A stretch of 64,000 nucleotides of DNA from Metapseudomonas sp043392685. Lineage in GTDB: Bacteria; Pseudomonadota; Gammaproteobacteria; Pseudomonadales; Pseudomonadaceae. A model generated the notes under the pieces. That model did not search any database and was not told where the DNA came from. It saw nothing but the letters and a program-made list of their open reading frames with translations. The first letter of the stretch is position 1. Each line of letters begins with the position of its first letter. Location of the stretch: NCBI GenBank assembly GCA_043392685.1, contig JBHZGM010000019.1. One strand, given 5' to 3'. The translations under genes were made by a program, and so were the position numbers. Of the stretch, positions 44,101-51,347 are shown one piece after another.

Positions 44101-44997
44101 ATGTCCAAACTATTGCTCCCCACGATGACTGCCCTGCAATGCTTCGAATCCGCGGCCAGGCACCTGAGCTTCACCCGAGCTGCGCAGGAGTTGCATTTGA
44201 CGCAGAGCGCAGTGAGCAAGCAGGTAGCGCAGCTCGAAGAAATGCTGCGGCACCCACTCTTCCATCGAGTGAGACGCCGACTGCAGCTGGCTCCGGCGGG
44301 GGAGCTCTACCTTACGGAGGTGCAAAAGATCCTCACCCAGGTGGACATATCCAGCCGGTACATCCTTTCCTACGGCGGTGAAACCGAAGTGCTCAGGGTT
44401 GCGACTCAGCCGACCTTTGGTGCCCGCTGGCTGATCCCGAACCTGAAAGGCTTTTCAAAACGCCACCCCAACATCCATCTCGACATCAAGAATGAGCTGG
44501 AGCCGTTCGACCTGGTGCAGGCAAAGGCGGACGTGGCCTTCTTCTACGGCCAGGGCTCCTGGCCCGGCGCAACCTGCATCGAGCTGTTCGGGGAAGATGT
44601 GGTCCCGGTGTGTGTTCCAGACATTCTCCCGGAGGAGCCTTTCACCAGTGCGGGCGACCTGGCCAATCTCGTGCTGCTCCAATGCACTTCGAGACCGGAG
44701 GCCTGGCACGAGTGGTTCGAGGAGCAGGGAATCAGTACCGAGCACAGCTATCACGGTCCGCGCTTCGATACGTTCTACATGTGCATCCGCGCGGCCCAGT
44801 CAGGGTGCGGGGTCGCGCTGGTACCTCGCTTCCTCGTGCAGGACGAACTTGAGGAATCCAAGCTGGTAATCCCGTGGAAGCACGACAAACCAAGCCAGGG
44901 GTCCCATTTCATCGCCTTTGCCGAACAGGCTGGAGACATACCCAAGGTGAGGAGCTTCGTCGACTGGGTCCTCGAAAAGGTAAACGGGAAGAACTGA
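44101..44997 (+). CDS. LysR-family regulator of the lysine/pipecolate cluster
   Basis: A 298-residue LysR (GcvA-like) regulator. DNA-binding helices: ALQCFESAARHLSFTRAAQE and LHLTQSAVSKQVAQLEEML; the effector-binding domain begins YGGETEVLRVATQPTFGARW. It is divergent from amaB, with the probable LysR site in the shared 144-base region. Its homologue in P. putida is PP_5259 in the same position. The inducer is probably a lysine-catabolic intermediate such as 2-aminoadipate (inference). Confidence 0.92.
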   Translation: MSKLLLPTMTALQCFESAARHLSFTRAAQELHLTQSAVSKQVAQLEEMLRHPLFHRVRRRLQLAPAGELYLTEVQKILTQVDISSRYILSYGGETEVLRVATQPTFGARWLIPNLKGFSKRHPNIHLDIKNELEPFDLVQAKADVAFFYGQGSWPGATCIELFGEDVVPVCVPDILPEEPFTSAGDLANLVLLQCTSRPEAWHEWFEEQGISTEHSYHGPRFDTFYMCIRAAQSGCGVALVPRFLVQDELEESKLVIPWKHDKPSQGSHFIAFAEQAGDIPKVRSFVDWVLEKVNGKN

Positions 44998-45061
44998 TGA
45001 AATTGCTGAGGTCCTGAATTTATGGAATGAAGGCCTTATTTTTTTTCGCTTGTGACACTTC

Positions 45062-45110
45062 AGCGTTCCTCGCTTTGATAAAGGGAAATCCCGATTAAAA
45101 GAGGAACGCT
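45062..45110 (+). promoter_or_regulatory. 10-bp inverted repeat sequestering a Shine-Dalgarno
   Basis: AGCGTTCCTC (45062-45071) and GAGGAACGCT (45101-45110) are exact complements around a 29-base loop that holds a smaller GGGA/TCCC stem. The right arm contains GAGGAA, the ribosome site of the leader ORF starting at 45113. Confidence 0.65.
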
Positions 45111-45112
45111 CC

Positions 45113-45244
45113 ATGTCATTTCATGCCCTTGTCATGCTTGTAACTGGAGAAGCAGAAAACTCTGCTTCCCAGGCTGAACGCACCCGCAACGCGACTCTCG
45201 ACCTGCGCGCATGCACCGCCACTCTCATGGCAGGTCGTGTATGA
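45113..45244 (+). CDS. Putative 43-aa leader peptide overlapping the aminotransferase start
   Basis: ATG 45113 lies 6 bases after GAGGAA and opens a 43-codon frame: MSFHALVMLVTGEAENSASQ, AERTRNATLDLRACTATLMA, GRV. Its TGA overlaps the aminotransferase ATG (ATGA at 45241-45244). The aminotransferase itself has only a weak ribosome site (AGGT), so its translation probably depends on reading this ORF. The composition is not that of an amino-acid attenuator (no lysine). Whether the peptide itself acts is unknown. Confidence 0.5.
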   Translation: MSFHALVMLVTGEAENSASQAERTRNATLDLRACTATLMAGRV

Positions 45245-46491
45245 ACCAGTCGCATATCAGCGCTTCGATTTCCATCGTCCACCCCCTCACCCTGTCCCAT
45301 GGGCAGAATGCCCAGGTCTGGGACACCGAAGGTAACGCCTACATCGATTTCGTCGGCGGCATCGGCGTACTGAACCTTGGACACTGCAATCCCGGGGTAG
45401 TCGCCGCCATCACCGAGCAGGCCCAGCGTCTGACCCACTCTGCCTTCAACGCCGTCCCTCACCGGGGCTACCGCGATCTGATGAAGGCCCTGGCGGAGTT
45501 CATTCCGGTCAGCTATCCGCTGGCAGGCATGCTTACCAACAGTGGTGCAGAAGCCGCGGAAAACGCGTTGAAAATAGTGCGTGCCGCAACCGGACGTACG
45601 ACGGTGATTGCCTTCGACGGCGGTTTCCACGGCCGCACCTTGGCGACCCTCAACCTCAACGGCAAGGTCGCCCCTTACAAGGAGCGCGTGGGCTCTCTGC
45701 CCGGTCCGGTCTATCACGTCCCCTACCCCAGCCCGGACACCGGGGTTACTGCCGAAGACGCCTTCAAGGCCATCGAGCGCCTGTTCAGCGTCGAAGTCGA
45801 CATCAGCGAAGTCGCCTGTTTCATCTTCGAACCGGTACAAGGCGAAGGCGGCTTCCTGGCCATGGACCCGGACTTTGTCCAGGGCCTGCGCAAGTTCTGC
45901 GACGCCAACGGCATCTTCCTGATCGTCGACGAAATCCAGTCGGGCTTCGGCCGCACTGGACAGCGCTTCGCGTTCTCCCGCCTGGGCATCGAGCCGGACC
46001 TTTTGCTGCTCGGCAAAAGCATCGCCGGGGGCCTGCCCCTGGGGGCTGTAGTGGGACGCGAGACGCTGATGAACGCCCTGCCGAAAGGAGGCCTGGGCGG
46101 CACGTACTCCGGTAATCCGCTGGCCTGCACAGCCGCCCTCGCCAGTCTGAAGCAGATGACTGACGCCAATCTCGCTAACTGGGGCGAAGCCCAAGAGCAG
46201 GCCATCCTTCGCCGTTACCAGAGCTGGCTCCAACGCGCAATTTCCCCCTGCCTGGGACGCCTGACCGGTACCGGTGCCATGCGCGGTATCGAACTGGTCA
46301 CGCCGGAGGGCAAGCCAGGGACCCGGCAACTGGCCGAGCTCCTTGAAGCGGCACGCAACAAAGGTCTGCTGCTGATGCCAAGCGGCAAGCACCGCCATGT
46401 GGTGCGACTGCTAGCCCCCCTGACCATCGAACCTGAATTGTTCGAAAGGGGCCTGGACATTTTCGAAGAGTGCCTGGCAGGTATCCGCTGA
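45241..46491 (+). CDS. Class III aminotransferase, predicted L-2-aminoadipate transaminase
   Basis: A 416-residue PLP enzyme of the GABA/ornithine aminotransferase class. The entry site is VWDTEGNAYIDFVGGIGVLN, the PLP phosphate loop MLTNSGAEAAENALKIVRAA, the cofactor Asp in LIVDEIQSGFGRTGQRFAF, and the Schiff-base Lys in LLLGKSIAGGLPLGAVVG (about residue 259). The length and pattern resemble P. putida PP_4108, which converts L-2-aminoadipate to 2-oxoadipate. GABA transaminase is an alternative. The cluster supplies both its predicted substrate (AmaB) and the consumer of its product (HglS). Four bases separate it from the next gene. Confidence 0.88.
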   Translation: MNQSHISASISIVHPLTLSHGQNAQVWDTEGNAYIDFVGGIGVLNLGHCNPGVVAAITEQAQRLTHSAFNAVPHRGYRDLMKALAEFIPVSYPLAGMLTNSGAEAAENALKIVRAATGRTTVIAFDGGFHGRTLATLNLNGKVAPYKERVGSLPGPVYHVPYPSPDTGVTAEDAFKAIERLFSVEVDISEVACFIFEPVQGEGGFLAMDPDFVQGLRKFCDANGIFLIVDEIQSGFGRTGQRFAFSRLGIEPDLLLLGKSIAGGLPLGAVVGRETLMNALPKGGLGGTYSGNPLACTAALASLKQMTDANLANWGEAQEQAILRRYQSWLQRAISPCLGRLTGTGAMRGIELVTPEGKPGTRQLAELLEAARNKGLLLMPSGKHRHVVRLLAPLTIEPELFERGLDIFEECLAGIR

Positions 46492-46495
46492 AGTC

Positions 46496-49400
46496 ATGAT
46501 CGCCCGAATCGCAACACCGGTAGAGCTCACAAGGCTCTACCGCTCCTTCCTGGAGTCGCTGAAAGGCTGTGGTTTCCAGGGAGAAATTTCTCCCGACCAT
46601 GGCAACCGAACCGTGCTGGCGACCGACAACTCGATCTACCAGCGCCTGCCACAAGCGGCGCTGTTTCCGCGTCACGCGGAAGACGTTCAGCGCATCGCCA
46701 CTCTGGCCGCCGAACCGAGGTACAGAGAAATCGTCCTTACGCCTCGCGGAGGGGGCACCGGCACCAATGGCCAGTCCCTGACAAACGGTCTGGTGGTCGA
46801 TCTCTCGCGACACATGAACGGCATCCTCGAAATCAACGTCGAGGAACGCTGGGTGCGGGTACAGGCCGGCGTGGTGAAGGACCAGCTCAATGCTGCCCTG
46901 AAGCCCCACGGTCTGTTCTTCGCGCCGGAACTGTCCACCTCCAACCGCGCCACCATCGGCGGCATGATCAACACCGATGCCAGTGGCCAAGGCAGCTGCA
47001 CCTATGGCAAGACCCGCGACCACGTCCTCGCCCTGAGCAGCATCCTGCTCGGTGGCGAGCGGCTGCAGACAGGTCCGGTTGCAGAAACGGAATTGAATGA
47101 GCACATGGCTCGCCAGAGTCGGGTCGGCGAGATTTATCGGGCCGTTCTGGATGTTCAGCGCAAGCACGCCGAACTGATCGAAAGCAGCTTTCCGAAACTC
47201 AACCGCTGCCTGACCGGATATGACCTTGCGCATATCCGAGACGCGGACGGCCAGGTCAATCTCAACAACATCCTCTGCGGTTCGGAAGGTTCTCTCGGCT
47301 TCATTGTCGAAGCGAAGCTCAACGTGCTGCCCATCCCGCAGCACGCGGTGCTGGTCAACGTTTCCTATGCCAGCTTCATGGAGGCCTTGCGTGATGCCCA
47401 GGCGCTGATGGCGATGGCACCGCTTTCCATCGAAACCGTGGATTCAAAAGTGCTGGGCCTGGCCATGCAGGACATTGTCTGGCACGACGTTGCCGACTAC
47501 TTCCCGGCCGACCCGGTTACTCCCACTCTGGGCATCAACTTGGTCGAATTCAGTGGCGATGACCTGGAGGCCCTGGACGCCAGGGTCGAGTCCTTCATCA
47601 GGCATCTGAAGCAAGACTCCAGCGTCAGAAGGATTGGGCACACCGTCGCCCGTGGCGCTGCGGCGGTATCGCGGGTCTATGCCATGCGCAAACGCGCCGT
47701 GGGATTGCTGGGTAACGTGCAAGGCGAGGTTCGACCGCAGCCGTTCGTGGAAGACACAGCCGTCCCGCCTGAGTCCCTCGCGGATTTCATCGCTGAATTC
47801 CGTGCCCTGCTGGACGGTTTCAACCTGCAGTACGGCATGTTTGGCCATGTGGATGCCGGTGTGCTGCATGTGCGCCCCGCCCTCGACATGAAGGACCCGG
47901 CCCAGACGGCCCTGGTGCGCCCCATCACCGACGCTGTCGCCCAACTGACCCACAAGTACGGCGGCCTCCTCTGGGGCGAGCATGGCAAAGGGGTTCGATC
48001 AGAGTATGCGCCGAAGTTCTTTGGTGAGCTTTACCCAGCACTGCAGGCGATAAAGTCCGCCTTCGACCCCTTCAATCAACTAAACCCCGGCAAGATCGCC
48101 ACCCCGCTGAACTCGCCCGATAAGCTGCTGAAGATCGACGAAGTCACGATACGTGGGGATCTGGATCGTCAGATCGACGAGCGAATCTGGAACAGCTACG
48201 AGTCTGCGGTTCACTGCAACGGTAACGGTGCCTGCTACAACTACGACCCGGCCGATGCGATGTGCCCCTCGTGGAAGGCGACCCGCGATCGCACCCAGTC
48301 GCCCAAGGGACGAGCATCGCTGATCCGGGAATGGCTTCGCCTGCAGGGGCAGTCTGGCGTCGACGTGCTGCAGGCGGCCAACGACATTCGCAGCGCCTCT
48401 CCCCTCCACGGACTGCTGGCCAAGGTCAGGAACACTCTGGACAAACGCCGGGGCGGACAGGACTTTTCCCACGATGTATTCGAAGCCATGTCCGGCTGCC
48501 TGGCGTGCAAGTCCTGCGCCGGCCAGTGCCCCATCAAGGTCAATGTTCCCGAGTTCCGTTCGCGCTTCCTGGAGCTTTATCACAGCCGCTATCTGCGCCC
48601 GCTCAAGGACTACCTGATCGGTTCGCTGGAGTTCAGCATCCCGTACTTCGCGAAGATTCCCTCGGTGTACAACAGCCTGATGGGGCTGGCGGTGATGAAA
48701 TGGTTCCTGAAGAACCATGCCGGAATGGTCGACAGCCCCCTGCTCAGCCGCATTGACCTGGAACCTGTGCTGAGGCGCTGGAAGGTTGAAACTGCAAGCC
48801 CGGAAAGGCTCCGGAATCTATCGGAACACGAGCGCGCCCGCAGTGTTGTCCTGGTGCAGGATGCGTTCACCCGCTATTTCGAAACCGAGGTATTGGCCGA
48901 TCTGATCGAGGTCTTTTCACGCCTGGGCTTCAAGGTCCTGCTTGCACCCTACAGGCCGAACGGAAAGCCACTGCACGTGCTCGGTTTCCTCGGAGCTTTC
49001 GACAAAGCGGCTCGCAAGAACGCAGCCATGCTCAATGAATTGGGCGCCAATGGCGTGAAGCTTGTTGGCCTGGACCCGGCCATGACCCTGGTATATCGCC
49101 AGGAGTACCGTAAACTTCTCGGCGACGAAGCGCCGGAGGTTTTACTGCCTCAGGAATGGCTGATGCAGGTACTGGAGCAGTCCGACGTCGCCACCACTTC
49201 CTCGGACGATTACTACCTGTTGGGTCATTGCACCGAGAAAACCAACGCGCCAGCAGCAACGGCGCTGTGGCCAGAGGTTTTCAGGCGGCTTGGCCTGAAT
49301 CTCAGGATGGTGCCCGTGGGGTGCTGCGGCATGTCCGGCACCTATGGCCACGAGACGATCAACCGGGCGATGTCCGAGAAAATCTACGACCTCTCCTGGC

Positions 49401-49540
49401 GTCGGATCATCGATACGCAGGGCAAAGACAATCGCCTGCTCGCCAATGGTTACTCATGTCGTAGCCAGGCCAGTCGCCTCAGCGAGGTGAATCTGAGTCA
49501 CCCTCTCCAGGCGCTGAAACGACACCTGGCTACCTCCTGA
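46496..49540 (+). CDS. FAD/Fe-S D-2-hydroxyglutarate dehydrogenase-like protein (YdiJ type)
   Basis: A 1014-residue fusion of an FAD-linked oxidase and an iron-sulfur module. The FAD_binding_4 domain includes VLTPRGGGTGTNGQSLTNGL and GGMINTDASGQGSCTYGKTR. The FAD-oxidase C domain contains NLQYGMFGHVDAGVLHVRP and GLLWGEHGKGVRSEYAP. The Fe-S ligands are GCLACKSCAGQCPIKVNVPE near residue 668 and a CCG-type motif VPVGCCGMSGTYGHE near 942. The layout matches YdiJ and P. putida PP_4493, which oxidise D-2-hydroxyglutarate to 2-oxoglutarate. It would consume the HglS product, completing the pathway. Electrons probably go to the quinone pool. Confidence 0.9.
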   Translation: MIARIATPVELTRLYRSFLESLKGCGFQGEISPDHGNRTVLATDNSIYQRLPQAALFPRHAEDVQRIATLAAEPRYREIVLTPRGGGTGTNGQSLTNGLVVDLSRHMNGILEINVEERWVRVQAGVVKDQLNAALKPHGLFFAPELSTSNRATIGGMINTDASGQGSCTYGKTRDHVLALSSILLGGERLQTGPVAETELNEHMARQSRVGEIYRAVLDVQRKHAELIESSFPKLNRCLTGYDLAHIRDADGQVNLNNILCGSEGSLGFIVEAKLNVLPIPQHAVLVNVSYASFMEALRDAQALMAMAPLSIETVDSKVLGLAMQDIVWHDVADYFPADPVTPTLGINLVEFSGDDLEALDARVESFIRHLKQDSSVRRIGHTVARGAAAVSRVYAMRKRAVGLLGNVQGEVRPQPFVEDTAVPPESLADFIAEFRALLDGFNLQYGMFGHVDAGVLHVRPALDMKDPAQTALVRPITDAVAQLTHKYGGLLWGEHGKGVRSEYAPKFFGELYPALQAIKSAFDPFNQLNPGKIATPLNSPDKLLKIDEVTIRGDLDRQIDERIWNSYESAVHCNGNGACYNYDPADAMCPSWKATRDRTQSPKGRASLIREWLRLQGQSGVDVLQAANDIRSASPLHGLLAKVRNTLDKRRGGQDFSHDVFEAMSGCLACKSCAGQCPIKVNVPEFRSRFLELYHSRYLRPLKDYLIGSLEFSIPYFAKIPSVYNSLMGLAVMKWFLKNHAGMVDSPLLSRIDLEPVLRRWKVETASPERLRNLSEHERARSVVLVQDAFTRYFETEVLADLIEVFSRLGFKVLLAPYRPNGKPLHVLGFLGAFDKAARKNAAMLNELGANGVKLVGLDPAMTLVYRQEYRKLLGDEAPEVLLPQEWLMQVLEQSDVATTSSDDYYLLGHCTEKTNAPAATALWPEVFRRLGLNLRMVPVGCCGMSGTYGHETINRAMSEKIYDLSWRRIIDTQGKDNRLLANGYSCRSQASRLSEVNLSHPLQALKRHLATS

Positions 49541-49586
49541 AGCCAACCAGTTCATAGCCTTGCTCTGGGCCTCCGGAAAACTTGCC

Positions 49587-49645
49587 AGGGGCCTTTTTTT
49601 GCGTGCGCGAAAGCTCGGGTGAGTGGCAGCAGATCGAAGCCCGGT
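49587..49645. repeat. Post-terminator repeat related to 18871-18925
   Basis: After a short hairpin and seven T residues, the sequence TTTTGCGTGCGCGAAAGCTC and the following 35 bases match the region after the htpX terminator at most positions. This suggests a mobile terminator-REP unit. Confidence 0.5.
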
Positions 49646-49699
49646 GTTCATGAACAAGCGTCAGGACCTGGCCCCATTTCAAAACCACAGGAGCAAATC

Positions 49700-49764
49700 A
49701 TTCCCTGGAAGAATGAAGTACTGAGGAGATGTCGTTTGTAGGGGGTGCTCAAGCTGAGCAGAAT
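49700..49764 (+). promoter_or_regulatory. Shared 65-bp LysR-type control module, copy at hglS
   Basis: ATTCC-N6-GAATG (49700-49715), 15-base spacer, GTCGT, -35 TTGTAG (49736-49741), 17 bases, -10 CAGAAT (49759-49764). Same spacing as the amaA and amaB copies, but here on the plus strand, always with the palindrome distal to the gene. The predicted leader before hglS is about 64 bases. Confidence 0.72.
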
Positions 49765-49834
49765 CCAGACCATGCCACCGACGCTTTCGCTCGGTTAGCA
49801 GTCCCATAAAAAGCGTCCAGGAGACTTGTAGATC

Positions 49835-51232
49835 ATGAACAACCAGGGGTTCATCGACCCATCCGAAATCCGTGCGCAGTTCTCGCGCGCCATGTCCGAC
49901 ATGTACAAGGCCGAAGTTCCGCTCTACGGCGAACTACTGGACCTGGTCGCGGAAACCAATCGCAAGGTGATGGAAGAATCCCCCGAGGTCGAACAGCAAC
50001 TGCGCTGGACCGGCGAACTCGGTCGTCTGTCGATGGAGCGGCATGGTGCAATCCGGGTCGGCACGGCGGAAGAGCTGTCCACCATTCGCCGCCTGTTCGC
50101 AGTCATGGGCATGCAGCCAGTTGGCTACTACGATCTCAGCCCGGCCGGTGTACCGGTCCACTCCACGGCCTTCCGTGCCGTGCATGAGGACGCCCTGCAG
50201 ATCAGCCCATTCCGGGTGTTCACGTCCCTGCTTCGCCTCGAACTGATTGATAACCCCGAACTGCGTGAACTCGCCGCCGGCATTCTGACCAATCGCGACA
50301 TCTTCACGCCTCGGGTGAAGGAGCTGATCAGCAAATTCGAGTCGGAAGGCGGCCTTAACGAAGCGGAGGCCCGCGAGTTCGTGGAGGAAGCCCTGGAAAC
50401 CTTCCGTTGGCACACCCAGGCAACCGTCACCGCGGCTGAATATGACCAGTTGCACGATCAGCATCGCCTCATCGCTGATGTGGTCGCCTTCAAGGGGCCA
50501 CATATCAACCACCTGACTCCGCGCACACTGGATATCGACCAGATCCAGGCGGGCATGCCCAAACGTGGCATCACCCCGAAAGCCATTGTGGAAGGCCCTC
50601 CTCGCCGCAACTGCCCGATTCTGCTGCGACAGACCAGCTTCAAGGCCCTGCAGGAGAAAGTTGCCTTCGTCGGCCAGAACGGTACCGATGGGAGCCACAC
50701 TGCGCGCTTCGGTGAGATCGAACAACGCGGTGCCGCCCTGACACCCAAAGGGCGCGAGCTTTACGACAAGCTGCTCAATGCCACTCGTGCCGAGCTGGGA
50801 GAGTTCCCCAGCGAACAGAATGCTGAGCGCTACTACGAACTGCTGGAAAGGCAATTCCAGGAGTTCCCTGACGACCATGAAACCATGCGTACCCTGGGCC
50901 TGGCGTATTTCCGCTACTTCGCCACCGAAAAGGGACTCGCAGCTCGCAGCGACGAAGTACGTCCGCGCACGCTCAGTGACCTGATCCAGGCTGGGCATGT
51001 GCATTACGAACCGCTGGTGTACGAAGACTTCCTGCCAGTCAGCGCCGCCGGGATCTTCCAGTCCAACCTTGGCGATAACGCCCAGGTGAACTATGAGATC
51101 AGCTCTAACCAGGCGGATTTCCATGCTGCCCTGGGTAGCTCGATTCTCAATGAGCTGGAGCTGTATGCCGAAACGCAGCGCCGTTCCATTCTCGAGTGCT
51201 CTGCCGCACTCAACCTGCCGCCACTCGTCTGA
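49835..51232 (+). CDS. hglS: 2-oxoadipate dioxygenase/decarboxylase HglS (DUF1338, YdcJ-like)
   Basis: Converts 2-oxoadipate with O2 to D-2-hydroxyglutarate and CO2 at an Fe(II) site. The 465-residue protein is a full-length DUF1338 member. Counting from the ATG, the metal ligands described for P. putida PP_5260 fall exactly at His70 (MERHGAIRVG), His226 (GPHINHLTPR) and Glu294 (RFGEIEQRG). AGGAGACTTG precedes the ATG. The gene has its own copy of the shared control module and sits between the dehydrogenase that uses its product and a ThDP enzyme. Confidence 0.94.
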   Translation: MNNQGFIDPSEIRAQFSRAMSDMYKAEVPLYGELLDLVAETNRKVMEESPEVEQQLRWTGELGRLSMERHGAIRVGTAEELSTIRRLFAVMGMQPVGYYDLSPAGVPVHSTAFRAVHEDALQISPFRVFTSLLRLELIDNPELRELAAGILTNRDIFTPRVKELISKFESEGGLNEAEAREFVEEALETFRWHTQATVTAAEYDQLHDQHRLIADVVAFKGPHINHLTPRTLDIDQIQAGMPKRGITPKAIVEGPPRRNCPILLRQTSFKALQEKVAFVGQNGTDGSHTARFGEIEQRGAALTPKGRELYDKLLNATRAELGEFPSEQNAERYYELLERQFQEFPDDHETMRTLGLAYFRYFATEKGLAARSDEVRPRTLSDLIQAGHVHYEPLVYEDFLPVSAAGIFQSNLGDNAQVNYEISSNQADFHAALGSSILNELELYAETQRRSILECSAALNLPPLV

Positions 51233-51347
51233 CAGCAGGCACTCCCCACCTGGCGGCAAGCGAGGACCTTCGCTTGCCGCCAGACGAGCGTAAAGCCCGC
51301 TGCGAACGTACGAATAATTGCATTTATCCCTGCCCGAGGATCGATCG

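Noticed and set aside
45160..45180. Fourth copy of the LysR-type palindrome (TTCC-N6-GAA) upstream of the aminotransferase
   Set aside because: The half-sites match, but the 15-base spacer and GTCGTTTGT block are absent, no promoter boxes follow at the expected spacing, and the site lies inside the leader ORF.
45121..46398. 425-codon minus-strand frame over the aminotransferase
   Set aside because: Antisense to a well-supported PLP enzyme; no domain features.
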